A stretch of DNA of 64,000 bases from CAZLFQ01 sp964625465 (GCA_964625465.1 CAZVFD010000003.1:37529-101528), one strand, 5' to 3'. Shown: positions 51,763 to 61,397, counted from the first letter of the stretch. Numbers and translations are program-made. The notes: a model not told the origin generated them from the sequence alone.

Positions 51763-52911
51763 ATGAAGGATAAATTTGAGCAGTTAAAGTTCAGGTCCAA
51801 AGACCTAATAGATGGGGTGACGGAAAAGTCGAAAGATATCGCCCCCAGCTTTTGGGCTCTCAAAAAAGCATATCGAGTTGTAATTGTTATACTTTTGGTG
51901 ATTACGCTATGGATGTTATCTGGGATATTTCACAGCAAACCCAAGAGTAGTAATGGTGAAAATGCGCAAGTGATGGTTAAAGTTTTTAACTCTCAAGCTT
52001 CTGAAAGACAAAAAGTACTCTTACTTAATGCAGTTACTAAAGCTTCAAAAGAAATTACTATTAAGGCTGAAACAGAGGGTGTTGTAACGGAGATACCTGT
52101 GGTTGAGGGGCAGTTTCTAAAGAAGGGTGATGTAATAGCAAAATTAGATGAAAGAAATCATCAAAAGCAACTTGAGCAAGCCGAAGCTGAGTACAACAGA
52201 CAATTCTTAAGTTATAAAGCGACTAAGGCAACTTTTGATCAAAAATTAAGTTCCCCAATTTCACTTGCAGAAGCCATCGCTAGATTGAAAGCTGCCGAAG
52301 CACAATTAAAACTAGTAAAGGATGAGATTGATAAAACTGTTTCAAATGCTCCAACAGATGGTTTTGTTGATACTATTTTCGTTGAAGAAGGTGATTTTGC
52401 AGCGGTTATGCAGAGCAGCAAAATAGCAACGTTTTTGGTTTTAAATCCAATTGAAGTTATAGCTCATATTCCTGAGCGAAATGTTCATGAAGCCCAAGCA
52501 ACTAAAGAAGCTGTCATTATACTATCTGGTGGTAAAGAAGTTGTAGGAAGCGTCAATTTTATTAGTAAAGCAGCAGATGAAAATACTAGGACATATAAAC
52601 TACAAGTAAGTATGCCTAATGATGATTATAAAATTCTCAGTGGGCAGACTGTGAAGATAAGAATACTGCTAGATAAAGTGCTTTCCCATCATATACCTAG
52701 GTCTGCATTGTTATTAGATATCAAGGGAGATATTTCAGTTAAGACTGTTGATGCTGATGATAAAGTGAAGAGCATTAAAGTAGAAATTATAGATGAGGAT
52801 AATGACGGATTTTGGGTTGCTGGCTTGCCAGAAAGTGTAAAGATTATTACACTCGGTCAACAATATGTTGTTGAAGAAGAAAAAGTAAAGGTTAATGACA
52901 AAGTCTCATAG
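51763..52911 (+). CDS. RND/HlyD-type efflux periplasmic adaptor
   Basis: A 382-aa protein anchored by one N-terminal helix (VVIVILLVITLWMLSGIF, about 40-57). It then has a biotinyl-lipoyl hairpin: EITIKAETEGVVTEIPVVEG, GQFLKKGDVIAKLDERN, a coiled-coil hairpin about 120-195, and SNAPTDGFVDTIFVEEGDF, followed by beta-barrel and membrane-proximal domains. It would link an RND or ABC pump to an outer-membrane channel. No pump gene is adjacent; addB overlaps its end by 17 nt. Confidence 0.87.
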   Translation: MKDKFEQLKFRSKDLIDGVTEKSKDIAPSFWALKKAYRVVIVILLVITLWMLSGIFHSKPKSSNGENAQVMVKVFNSQASERQKVLLLNAVTKASKEITIKAETEGVVTEIPVVEGQFLKKGDVIAKLDERNHQKQLEQAEAEYNRQFLSYKATKATFDQKLSSPISLAEAIARLKAAEAQLKLVKDEIDKTVSNAPTDGFVDTIFVEEGDFAAVMQSSKIATFLVLNPIEVIAHIPERNVHEAQATKEAVIILSGGKEVVGSVNFISKAADENTRTYKLQVSMPNDDYKILSGQTVKIRILLDKVLSHHIPRSALLLDIKGDISVKTVDADDKVKSIKVEIIDEDNDGFWVAGLPESVKIITLGQQYVVEEEKVKVNDKVS

Positions 52912-55522
52912 AGCCAAGTTCTATAATATCAGCTTTGCTGAAGATTTTTTAGCTGTGCTTTCTAATCATTTGTTAGATGAAGGCTTTGATTATAACGATC
53001 TTGTAGTATTGCCAACCCAAAGAGCTTGCAGAAAGCTGGAAAGATATTTCTTTGATAATCGAAAAGAGAATTTGTTTACTCTACCACAGTTGACGACTTT
53101 TGCTGATTTAGTAAAGAATCCATATTTGATTTTAGAGTCATGTACGGATTTGGATATAAATCCCGTCTCAGTTGTTTCGAGCCACTCCTTATACTTTATT
53201 ATTAGTAAAATTTTGAAAGAGCTGGGGCTAGCAAATTCTTTAGTTAATGATGTAATAAGTTTTGCAAATAAATTTTATACATTTGCAGATGATGCAAATA
53301 AGCTATCGGAATCAGTTGAGAAAAAACTTCTGCTCGCTCTAGAGGCAGAGTTGAAGAATCGTGAATTGGTTCTTGAGACTCAGGCTAGAAAAATAATGTC
53401 TGCCAGAATTTCTAATGCCTTAGAGATTTCAAATCAAAAAATTCATCTGATCTGTCCCGTAGAAAAAATACCTTATACACGTCAGATGATTAAAAAATTT
53501 GGTAAGCTTCAAAATACTTCCATATATTTTCAAGGACTAGATCAGGAGCTGAGTACAGAAATTTGGCAAGGGTTGGATGAGTCACACCCACAGGTGGCAT
53601 TTAAAGATCTGTTAGAAGATTTGGAATTAGATAGAAAAGACATTGTGAATATAAATCCAGTACAGAATTCGGCACTTGTGCGCGAACTTTTTGCTCCAAA
53701 TAATCAGATTCATTTATGGAGAGAAAAAGACATATCTATCAATTCAGTCACAGCGATAACTTGCGAGAGTGAGCACCAAGAAATTACTATTATATCTTAT
53801 ATTATTAGAGAATATATAGATAAAGATTGCAGATCTATAGGTGTCATTTCAGATGACAAATTCTTCAATAAAAAACTGAAGAAACAGTTGTATCAGTGGA
53901 ATATCGCTGCAAATGATACAACCGCTGAAAGCTTAGTAGATTCATTATCAGCAAATGTTTTTTTACTATACGCAGAGTTGTTGATTGAGCCAAGTCCAAT
54001 CAAATACTTAGAGGTCTTAAAACATCCTCTTTCGATACTTAAATCTAATGATTGGTTTGCCCTAGAATCTAAATATTTAAGGAAGCCGCAGGCCAATTTT
54101 GATTCAGTTGCAGATTTTCCAGAAATTCAAGAATGGGTACAAGATCTAAAATCTTTGACAGGGAAAAGCTTTGATGAGAAGTTAAAGAGTCTATTAGCGC
54201 TTGTTTGTAAGTACTCAAATTTAGAAATAGATTTTATTGAATTTGTTCAGTCGTTGCAAAATGCTTCAGAAAATAATTTTATCAGTGATGAAGATTTTTT
54301 AAGGACTCTAACAAATTTAATTGCCATGCAAAGAGTTCCGTCTGAAGAAGTTCTTTCAGATGTTGTGACGATTACATCTTTTTTGGAAGCTAGATTGTTG
54401 AACTTTGATTTAGTAATCATACCGCAGCTTAACCATCCATTTCCTGTAAAAAATTCATCACGTTTTTATATTAGTCAAAGTGAGGAGAAGGCTTTGGGAT
54501 TGCCTTCTGAGGTATCTGTGATGGGAAATGTTCATTTTGATATGTCATCTCATATCCACAAAAAATGTTTCTTAATGCGTTCTGAAAAGCTAGCTGGTGA
54601 AACAAAAATACCGGCACAAATATTTGAAAAGTTTTTGACGCTATCAAGAGTAAAATCCCAGCACTTTGAGGTAGAAAAGTACTTTCAATGGTACTCGGCA
54701 ATTCATTTAGATAACAAAACTTTACCTGCTTCACAACCAATGCCAACCCCCAAACGTAGGCCAGATAGTATATCTGTTTCTGGTATTGAGAAGTTGATGG
54801 AAAACCCCTATGGGTACTATGCTCGCTATATCTTGGGCTTGAAAAAATTAGAAGATCTAGACCCATTATTGTCGAATAGAGAATTCGGAACAGCGATACA
54901 TAGTACAATTAATATTGCCGACTACGATGTATCAAAAGAAAATTTTATCAGTCACTTCAAAACTGAATTTGTAAAGGAATTGGGTAGTTTTGCTAATTCA
55001 ATTATAGCAAAAAATTTTTGGTTACCGCGCGTGGATAAAATTGCTTCATGGATATGGGAATATGAAACAGAGAATTTGGCTCAAATTAAAGAAATTAGTA
55101 AGGAATATAAGCTGAGGTATAAATTTGCTGATGTAATGGTAAGTGCTATTGCTGATCGAATTGAGATTTTAAATAATGGCGCAATAAAGATTATTGATTA
55201 CAAGACGGGCAATGCTCCAGCCAAAAGTGATGTTGAGACTGGGATTTTTCCACAGCTACCGATAGAAGGTTTGATTATCTCAAAAATGCAGCGTATTGGA
55301 CAAATAACTGGGGAATATCACGAGCTAAAAGCAAAGAAAGATAATGCATGTATTAAATATATAGATCTAGATTTAGGAGTTTGTGAAGCAGAGTTATTGC
55401 AGTTGATTGGAAAATTTCTAGTTGGTGAAGATGCTTTTTTTGCAACACAAAAAGAGGAGCTTTCTCTTTCTAAAACTAGAGATTATTTTCACTTGTCGCG
55501 AATTAAAGAATGGTTGGATTAA
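52895..55522 (+). CDS. addB: Double-strand break repair protein AddB (alphaproteobacterial type)
   Basis: An 875-aa protein, shorter than the roughly 1000 aa usual for alphaproteobacterial AddB. The N-terminal inactivated helicase-like region has LVVLPTQRACRKLERYFF. The C-terminal PD-(D/E)XK nuclease shows VSGIEKLMENPYGYYARYIL, GTAIHSTI (histidine), IADRIEILNNG (aspartate), IIDYKTGNAP (D-x-K) and QLPIEGLI. With AddA it resects DNA ends for recombination. addA is usually next to it, but here a porin gene follows instead. The start overlaps the efflux adaptor by 17 nt. Confidence 0.85.
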   Translation: MTKSHRAKFYNISFAEDFLAVLSNHLLDEGFDYNDLVVLPTQRACRKLERYFFDNRKENLFTLPQLTTFADLVKNPYLILESCTDLDINPVSVVSSHSLYFIISKILKELGLANSLVNDVISFANKFYTFADDANKLSESVEKKLLLALEAELKNRELVLETQARKIMSARISNALEISNQKIHLICPVEKIPYTRQMIKKFGKLQNTSIYFQGLDQELSTEIWQGLDESHPQVAFKDLLEDLELDRKDIVNINPVQNSALVRELFAPNNQIHLWREKDISINSVTAITCESEHQEITIISYIIREYIDKDCRSIGVISDDKFFNKKLKKQLYQWNIAANDTTAESLVDSLSANVFLLYAELLIEPSPIKYLEVLKHPLSILKSNDWFALESKYLRKPQANFDSVADFPEIQEWVQDLKSLTGKSFDEKLKSLLALVCKYSNLEIDFIEFVQSLQNASENNFISDEDFLRTLTNLIAMQRVPSEEVLSDVVTITSFLEARLLNFDLVIIPQLNHPFPVKNSSRFYISQSEEKALGLPSEVSVMGNVHFDMSSHIHKKCFLMRSEKLAGETKIPAQIFEKFLTLSRVKSQHFEVEKYFQWYSAIHLDNKTLPASQPMPTPKRRPDSISVSGIEKLMENPYGYYARYILGLKKLEDLDPLLSNREFGTAIHSTINIADYDVSKENFISHFKTEFVKELGSFANSIIAKNFWLPRVDKIASWIWEYETENLAQIKEISKEYKLRYKFADVMVSAIADRIEILNNGAIKIIDYKTGNAPAKSDVETGIFPQLPIEGLIISKMQRIGQITGEYHELKAKKDNACIKYIDLDLGVCEAELLQLIGKFLVGEDAFFATQKEELSLSKTRDYFHLSRIKEWLD

Positions 55523-55591
55523 TATATTTAGTTGATCTAACGAATTTATCATGGTTTCATTTTAATAGTTTTTAAATTCTTGCTTAAAAGC

Positions 55592-57049
55592 ATGAAAGCA
55601 AAATTATTATTTTTAAGTTTTTTATTTGGCTCGTATGTTGTTAATGCTTCTGCCCAAACAACAGTGACATTTGGTGGTCAGATTGATACGCAATTGGGCG
55701 TTAGAGATCAAAGTAAGAATTATGGATTTATTCACCCACAAGCGCCGAGTTCGGCTAGTACTTTTAGAAGCCGTCTTCACCAGTACGGAATTGTTAATGA
55801 TACAAGGATCAAAGTGGCTTTTGATACTGAAATGGAAGAAGGTGCTGAGCTTGGAGCAGTGGTAATATTAAATGCAGACACCTCTCAAACTAAATTCAAT
55901 AATGCAAACTATAATAAACCAGGTTTTACCACCTATGCTTTTATGGAAAGTAATGTTGGTAGGTTGGAAGGCGGTAATACGTCAGGAGTATATAAAAGTC
56001 TCAAGGTTTCTGGTGCTAATGTAGCACGTGCAACTGGGGGGATAGATGGAGATGTAAAATATTGGTGGAATCCGTATATATACCATGACGGTACAGATAT
56101 AAAAAAAGGTGGCGTTAACTCAGCTACCAATTCACCTCCAAGATTAGTTGAGAAAAATTTTATTCAATCACCAAACCTCCCATCAAATTATGATGAAGGC
56201 GGTGAAGCGAATGCAGCGAAAGTCAATTATATCTCACCAGATGTTGAAGGATTTAGACTTGGTTTTAGTTATATTCACGATATTGCTCAATTTGGTTCAG
56301 CAAGTAGAGCTCAAAAGGTGATATTAAGAACACTTGATGAGGTAAGTAGAACTAACGTTGCAACATTGAGCGCAAAGGATGTGGATACATCATCGCAAAA
56401 TTTCAAAGAAATATATAGTGGGGTTCTTAAGTTTGATCAAAAATTTGATCAAACTTCTATTATGCTTTCAGCCTCGGGGGAAGTTGGTACAACGAAATAC
56501 TTTCAGGATCCTCAAAAAAATAGATTCCTAAAAAAACACCCACTTAAAGCATGGGAAGTTGGTGCTGGTGTAGAGGATTCGGGGTTTAAATTGGCAGGTT
56601 CTTACGGAAATTGGGGACGTTCTGGGGAGATTAAGACACTTATCAACGACTCCTGTAAAAAATCAGATTATTGGACTCTTGGTGGAAGTTATGAAGAAAA
56701 TGATACAGGTGTAAGCATAACCTACTTTGGGAGTAGAAAATGTGGTATTGATGCTATAGTAGGTTATGACAATGTCGCTGATACTAACCCTTTCTCAACA
56801 TACCTGCTTGGAAGTAGAGCATTAAGAAAAGCCAAAGCTCTAGAGATACTATCATTCGGTTTTGACACGAAGCCAGCGCCAGGGTTTATGCCTTATGCTG
56901 AGCTATCTTTCTTCCGAATCAACGAAAAAAATACAACGGTGACCACAGCTGAAGCGCCAACTGGAAATGCTTTCTTAAGAAGAGATGCGGCTCACAACAA
57001 AAAAAATAATGGCTTTGTGATCATGTCAGGAGTTAAAGTCCAATTCTAG
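55592..57049 (+). CDS. Outer-membrane porin, paralogue 4
   Basis: A 485-aa porin from ATG 55592 (a TTG 12 nt earlier is less likely). The signal peptide MKAKLLFLSFLFGSYVVNASA is followed by QTTVTFGGQIDTQLGVRDQ. Family landmarks are GIVNDTRIKVAFD, ESNVGRLEGGNTSGVY, ARATGGIDGDVKYWW, NLPSNYDEGGEANAAKVNYI, YGNWGRSGE and a C-terminal FVIMSGVKVQF. It is longer than the other three, mostly in loops. Two cysteines occur in late loops (DSCKKSDYW, SRKCGIDA). Predicted outer-membrane channel. It lies 69 bp after addB. Confidence 0.87.
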   Translation: MKAKLLFLSFLFGSYVVNASAQTTVTFGGQIDTQLGVRDQSKNYGFIHPQAPSSASTFRSRLHQYGIVNDTRIKVAFDTEMEEGAELGAVVILNADTSQTKFNNANYNKPGFTTYAFMESNVGRLEGGNTSGVYKSLKVSGANVARATGGIDGDVKYWWNPYIYHDGTDIKKGGVNSATNSPPRLVEKNFIQSPNLPSNYDEGGEANAAKVNYISPDVEGFRLGFSYIHDIAQFGSASRAQKVILRTLDEVSRTNVATLSAKDVDTSSQNFKEIYSGVLKFDQKFDQTSIMLSASGEVGTTKYFQDPQKNRFLKKHPLKAWEVGAGVEDSGFKLAGSYGNWGRSGEIKTLINDSCKKSDYWTLGGSYEENDTGVSITYFGSRKCGIDAIVGYDNVADTNPFSTYLLGSRALRKAKALEILSFGFDTKPAPGFMPYAELSFFRINEKNTTVTTAEAPTGNAFLRRDAAHNKKNNGFVIMSGVKVQF

Positions 57050-57058
57050 AGGCAAGGT

Positions 57059-57397
57059 ATGGTAAATTCAGTATCAAACATACCACCTGCACAAAGTATG
57101 CATAATGTGATTGCTCAAGCTCAGCCTTTGCAAAATAAAGAGGCAATCAATGAAAAGGTTGCAGTAGCCCAGGCTAAAAATCAGAAAAAAGTTAAAGAAG
57201 AGAAGGATAAAAAAAACTCTTCGAAGCGAAACAAAACCCAAGACATGGAAGAATCAGAAGAGAAAAAAACAGAGGCGATAGATCATGCTTCTGTCAATTT
57301 ATCTAATATTTTAATAGCACAGGAAACCGAATCGCAAAAGAAAGTGATCTCATCTGCAAAAGCATCAAGTGCATATAACTATTTTAAGAATTCCTAA
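57059..57397 (+). CDS. Small charged hypothetical protein
   Basis: A 112-aa hydrophilic protein with no recognised domain. The middle is Lys/Glu/Gln-rich (QAKNQKKVKEEKDKKNSSKR, then MEESEEKKTEAID), probably disordered or coiled. GAGG and AAGGT just before the ATG give a good ribosome site, and it starts only 9 bp after the porin stop, so it is likely cotranscribed. It overlaps the convergent helicase gene by 4 nt. Function unknown. Confidence 0.6.
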   Translation: MVNSVSNIPPAQSMHNVIAQAQPLQNKEAINEKVAVAQAKNQKKVKEEKDKKNSSKRNKTQDMEESEEKKTEAIDHASVNLSNILIAQETESQKKVISSAKASSAYNYFKNS

Positions 57398-59373
57398 GCA
57401 GCCCTTTTATTCTTAAATGAAGAGCCAGGTCTGCTTGGTCTATTATTGCCGCCAAAACTTTTACGACGGTCTCCTTCTTGTCTCGGGCGATTATTGCCAA
57501 AACTTTTGCGGCGTTCACCACCAAATCCGCCTTCGCGGCGCTCGCCAGTTTTGCTAGACCTATTTTCGCTTGTTGAATTTCCATCACGACGACGTTTATC
57601 ACCAAATCCTTCTTGGCGTTTTTCTCCATTGAAACGAGCTGGGCGATCTCCGCCAAAACTCTTGCGACGTTCGCCACCGCCAAAACTTCTACGGCGATCT
57701 TCACCGCCTTGTTCAGATCTACGCTCTCCATCAAAACGCGGGCGCGCACTACCAAAGCTTTTACGAGATTTATCACCATCTTGTCTTGGACGACGACGTT
57801 CGCCACCAAATCCTTCACGGCGATCTTGTCTAAAGTTGCCACGGCTTTCTCCGCTTCTCTCAGATCTACGATCACCACCAAAGTTTTTAGGTTTTTCGCT
57901 TCTTTCTACAAAGCCTTTTGTACCTAATAGAGGGCGACGGTTTTCAACATCTTGTTTCGGGCGTTCATCTCTTTGCCCTTCACGACGATCTTGTCTGAAA
58001 TTACCACGGCCTTCACCGCCTCTTTCAGATCTACGATCACCTCCAAAACTTTTGCGACGTTCACCGCCACCAAAGCTTCTACGGCGTTCACCATCTTGTC
58101 TTGGACGACGTTCTTCTCTATTGCCTTCATTTCGTTCTGTCACTGCTTCAGCGGTTTGTTCTGAATTACGAGCTGGGCGAGATGCTTTTTTATCTTTCCA
58201 ACGGTTGAAACGATCGCCACCTCGACGATTGCGATCTCTTTTCTTCCCTTTGCTGCTACCTTCTTTTGCGCCAGGAATAGATTCAGTTTTCTTTGTTGGA
58301 TCTAATAAGAATTGGATTGCTCTCCATTTTGCATTATCTGCAGGAGTTAGTAAGCTTAACGCATTTCCTTCTGCTCCAGCGCGTGCTGTTCTACCAATAC
58401 GGTGAATGTAGTCTTCAGAAGCTTGAGGAATATCATAGTTAATTACGTGCTCGATGTGAGGAATATCTAAACCACGACAAGCCACATCGGTTGCAACTAA
58501 AATTCTGTATTTTTCTTTTCTGAAATTACTAATTACGCTATCACGTCTATTTTGTCTTAGGTTGCCGTGAATTGCATCAGTTTCATGTCCATAAGTCTTT
58601 AATTTTTCTGCTAGTTTTGCAGCGCCATGTTTTGTTTTTGCGAAAATTATAATTGAACCTTTGCGGGCGTTTAATTCATCAAGTAAACGAGGGAATTTTT
58701 CTACTTCAGAAACATATGCATGTTCTTGCTTTATGTTTACAGCGGCAACTGAAGTTTCACCTACAGAAATCCTTACAGGATCAGTTAAATACTTTGCAGC
58801 TAGTTTTTGAATATTGCCTGGCATTGTTGCAGAGAACATTAGCGTTTGTCTTTTTGAAGTCAAAAATTTTGCAATTTGATCTAGCTGTACACCGAAACCC
58901 ATGTCTAACATTCTATCAGTTTCATCGAGTACTAGGAATGTTGTTTTATCTAATTTTAGAGTTGCTCTTTTTAAATGGTCATTCACACGCCCAGGAGTGC
59001 CAACAACTAGCCTTGGCTTAGAACGCAATTGGTTGAATTGTTTGAACATCGATTGGCCACCAATTAGCAAAGCCGTTTTAATTTGGCTGCCATTCAACAT
59101 TAGCTTAAGTGAATCCATAACTTGCACGGCAAGTTCGCGAGTTGGGAGTAAAATCAATGCGCAACTTTCTGGATTGTTAATTAAATTTGCAACCAACGGG
59201 ATGCCAAAAGCTCCTGTTTTGCCAGTTCCAGTTTGAGCCGATCCTAAAATGTCTTTGCCTTCTAGCGCAACAGGGATTGCCTCGCACTGAATTGGTGTTG
59301 GGGTAACAAACCCCATCTCTTCTAGAGATTTTGAGAGTTGTGGAGGTAGATTGATTTCGCTAAATTGCTGCAT
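57394..59373 (-). CDS. DEAD-box RNA helicase (RhlE/DeaD-like) with long RG-rich tail
   Basis: A 659-aa helicase. The RecA-like core is complete (1-365): Q motif FVTPTPIQ, Walker A AQTGTGKT, PTREL, GG, TPGR, motif II DETD in place of DEAD, SAT, then ARGLD-like VACRGLDIPH and HRIGRTARAG. From about 375 to the end runs a low-complexity tail of repeated R/G/S/F/D units such as RRSFGGGERRKSFGGD and RGNFRQDRREG, an RNA-binding disordered region. Such proteins unwind RNA during ribosome assembly and cold adaptation. Other frames of the tail are open because of its biased composition. Confidence 0.93.
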   Translation of the reverse strand: MQQFSEINLPPQLSKSLEEMGFVTPTPIQCEAIPVALEGKDILGSAQTGTGKTGAFGIPLVANLINNPESCALILLPTRELAVQVMDSLKLMLNGSQIKTALLIGGQSMFKQFNQLRSKPRLVVGTPGRVNDHLKRATLKLDKTTFLVLDETDRMLDMGFGVQLDQIAKFLTSKRQTLMFSATMPGNIQKLAAKYLTDPVRISVGETSVAAVNIKQEHAYVSEVEKFPRLLDELNARKGSIIIFAKTKHGAAKLAEKLKTYGHETDAIHGNLRQNRRDSVISNFRKEKYRILVATDVACRGLDIPHIEHVINYDIPQASEDYIHRIGRTARAGAEGNALSLLTPADNAKWRAIQFLLDPTKKTESIPGAKEGSSKGKKRDRNRRGGDRFNRWKDKKASRPARNSEQTAEAVTERNEGNREERRPRQDGERRRSFGGGERRKSFGGDRRSERGGEGRGNFRQDRREGQRDERPKQDVENRRPLLGTKGFVERSEKPKNFGGDRRSERSGESRGNFRQDRREGFGGERRRPRQDGDKSRKSFGSARPRFDGERRSEQGGEDRRRSFGGGERRKSFGGDRPARFNGEKRQEGFGDKRRRDGNSTSENRSSKTGERREGGFGGERRKSFGNNRPRQEGDRRKSFGGNNRPSRPGSSFKNKRAA

Positions 59374-59592
59374 TTAATTAATTATTTGATTGTTTAAATA
59401 GTGATAAAGATTTGAATTGTGACATAAAACTTGTCAAATAGCAAGGTTTATGGGGGGTTTTGCTTTTTTCAATAAGGGTCGGAGGGTTTGTGTTGGGCTA
59501 AGTTATTGATATTTATTAATAAATTAAAGGGTTGTGATAGTTTGAATTTAGTTTAATGTTCATGGGGTATTTAATTAATTATCCTGTTTCTA

Positions 59593-60128
59593 ATGTCAAA
59601 ATACCAAGTTGCTGTGGTTGTTGGAAGCCTGCGTAAAGATTCACTAAATAAGAAGTTGGCAAATGCATTAACTAAAATGGCGCCGTCTGATTTTTCTTTT
59701 AAGATGATAGATATTAGCGCCTTACCTCTTTATAACCAAGATGAAGATGGTAGCCCCGCGCCAGCAGTTGTGAAATTCAAGTCTGAAATCAAAGCAGCAA
59801 ATACGTTAATGTTTNNNNNNNNNNTCCAGGAGTTTTGAAAAACGCACTTGATCACGCATCACGTCCTTACGGGCAAAGCGTGTGGGGTGGAAAACCTGCT
59901 GGTGTTATTGGTGTTTCAGTTGGCACAATCGGTACAGCATTATCACAACAGCATTTGCGTAACATTTTAGCATATTTAGATGTTCCGACCATGGGACAAC
60001 CTGAAGCTTTCATCCATGCCAAAGAAGGGTTTTTTGATGAGCAAGGCAATGTATCAGGCGGTAGTAAAGAATTCGTTCAACGCTGGATGGATGCATATGT
60101 GGCTTGGGTGAAGAAGCACGTTTCTTAA
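59593..60128 (+). CDS. NADPH-dependent FMN reductase family protein (interrupted by 10-N gap)
   Basis: A flavodoxin-like reductase. It begins MSKYQVAVVVGSLRKDSLNK and continues to ALPLYNQDEDGSP and NTLMF. After ten Ns it resumes as PGVLKNALDHASRPYG, WGGKPAGVIGVSVGTIG and LRNILAYLDVPTM. The missing part is precisely the FMN-contacting TPEYNxSIP stretch, about 26-27 nt in relatives, so the 10-N run is too short and the two halves appear in different frames only artificially. Members reduce FMN, quinones, chromate or azo dyes. The substrate here is unknown. Confidence 0.85.
59815..59824. other. Assembly gap (10 N)
   Basis: Ten Ns within the FMN reductase gene. Comparison with the family motif suggests the real missing length is longer, so it should not be read as a true frameshift. 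Confidence 0.95.
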
Positions 60129-60133
60129 GGGTA

Positions 60134-60156
60134 GTTTGCTAGTGCAAACCATTTTT
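60134..60156 (+). terminator. Probable intrinsic terminator after the FMN reductase gene
   Basis: GTTTGC (60134-60139) and GCAAAC (60144-60149) form a 6-bp stem with a TAGT loop, followed by CATTTTT. It is 6 bp after the stop. Confidence 0.5.
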
Positions 60157-60276
60157 ATCTCAAAGTTGTCGCTTGATCTTTGCCCCCAAACCCCAGATGC
60201 TGCGCTCCAACTTTGGTTTCGCTATTGCGAAGCGCGCGCTTTGAAAAGTAAAGGGTTTGTTTATTGGTGATATGAG

Positions 60277-60331
60277 CAAAATAATTTTCGCAATACACGC
60301 CCCCAAAAAATAATTCGCGAAAATTATTTTG
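60277..60331. repeat. Perfect 15-bp inverted repeat
   Basis: CAAAATAATTTTCGC (60277-60291) and GCGAAAATTATTTTG (60317-60331) are exact reverse complements, 25 nt apart, in the spacer before the 3' end of the APH-like gene. On the minus strand it would follow that gene's stop at 60340. The rest of the 211-bp spacer has no gene. Confidence 0.85.
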
Positions 60332-60339
60332 GGAATTGT

Positions 60340-61338
60340 TTAGTTACCATCTTTCCCAAACGCAATATCAACCACACCATTTGGTTCGAACATTCCTTTA
60401 TAGTGGTTGAAATTTTCTACCTTGCTCTCTTGGCTGGATGTATTGGAAAGTATAGACTCAGCAAATTCCAGGATGTCTATAATAATACGCTCGTGTCTAT
60501 AATAAGATAATATCGAATGATTTACTTCTGTTTCGCCGTAGCCTTTATAAAAAAGAATTTCTTCTTCTGGTCTATTCCATACATTGCCTACGCCACCACC
60601 GATGAACATAAGATCACGTTCTTTTGGTGCCATCATTGGCGCATCCCAGTCAACAAGATAAATATCATCGTCTTTAATCATGACGTTGCCAGCATGAATA
60701 TCTGTATGACATAACACAAACTGCGCTGAATCATTTTTTAATTTTTGGGCAAGTTCGCCAGCGCGGGTTACCTGTTTCTCAATAGTCTTGGAATTTTTCT
60801 TCAATGAATTTATGAAATCTCGTGAAGGAGTATCTGTCGTATCAAATGTATCTAAATTTTTATAAAGCTTAGTGACTGCATCGCGAAATTTTGCAGAATA
60901 AGTTTCTTGCAGTAATTGTTTTTGCAGTGAATCGGGAACTTTTATTTCATGTAGCTTTCTTAGCTCCTTGCCAAAAGTTTGCCATTGTTTTTTGGTTAGT
61001 GGTTTGCTAAAGCCATCTTGGCCTTCAATGAAGGGATAGACTATAAGAGTGTAAGAATTAGTATGCTGCAAAGATTTCCCATCTAAAGTTTTAATTGGGT
61101 AAATTATACTTTGCAGACCTGAATTCTTTAATAATTCTAAAACGTCAATACTTGCACTGGAGTGAGTGCCATTAATAATTTTAACAAAGAAATTTTTATC
61201 TTTTGATTCGGCTTTATAAACCAAAGCGTTCGAATCTGCACCCAGAGCGATATTAGATAAAGCATCAGCCTCAATGCCATAGAACTTTGCAAGGTTCTGG
61301 ATGATGAAATTTTGTATTTTTGGAGTGTTTTCAAGCAT
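60340..61338 (-). CDS. Aminoglycoside phosphotransferase (APH)-family kinase
   Basis: A 332-aa protein-kinase-like fold. The N-lobe has ALVYKAESKDKNFFVKI (ATP lysine). The C-lobe has the Brenner motif LCHTDIHAGNVMIKDD (catalytic D, N) and the metal aspartate YLVDWDAPMMAPKERDLMFI. HxDIHxxN and VDWDxPxxAPxERDLMF are especially like APH(9)-type spectinomycin kinases. The physiological substrate may be a small amino alcohol or sugar, so resistance should not be assumed. A 15-bp inverted repeat lies 9 bp after its stop. Confidence 0.85.
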   Translation of the reverse strand: MLENTPKIQNFIIQNLAKFYGIEADALSNIALGADSNALVYKAESKDKNFFVKIINGTHSSASIDVLELLKNSGLQSIIYPIKTLDGKSLQHTNSYTLIVYPFIEGQDGFSKPLTKKQWQTFGKELRKLHEIKVPDSLQKQLLQETYSAKFRDAVTKLYKNLDTFDTTDTPSRDFINSLKKNSKTIEKQVTRAGELAQKLKNDSAQFVLCHTDIHAGNVMIKDDDIYLVDWDAPMMAPKERDLMFIGGGVGNVWNRPEEEILFYKGYGETEVNHSILSYYRHERIIIDILEFAESILSNTSSQESKVENFNHYKGMFEPNGVVDIAFGKDGN

Positions 61339-61397
61339 GGTGCTAATATAAAGTAGTCATAGTAAGCATATACTAACTAAAGAGTGAGAAGAAGTAG

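Noticed and set aside
57446..58405. Long plus-strand open frame (319 codons) antisense to the helicase tail
   Set aside because: It is Arg/Pro/Ser-rich, mirrors the repetitive tail codons of the helicase, and has no ribosome site. The same bias opens other frames (57613-57927, 57384-57881), so it is a composition shadow.
59593..60128. Two separate short genes or a true frameshift in the FMN reductase
   Set aside because: The break coincides with ten Ns, and the missing motif length explains the frame difference.
60340..61338. Calling the APH-like gene an antibiotic resistance gene
   Set aside because: Motifs show the fold only; related kinases act on other small molecules, and there is no mobile element nearby.
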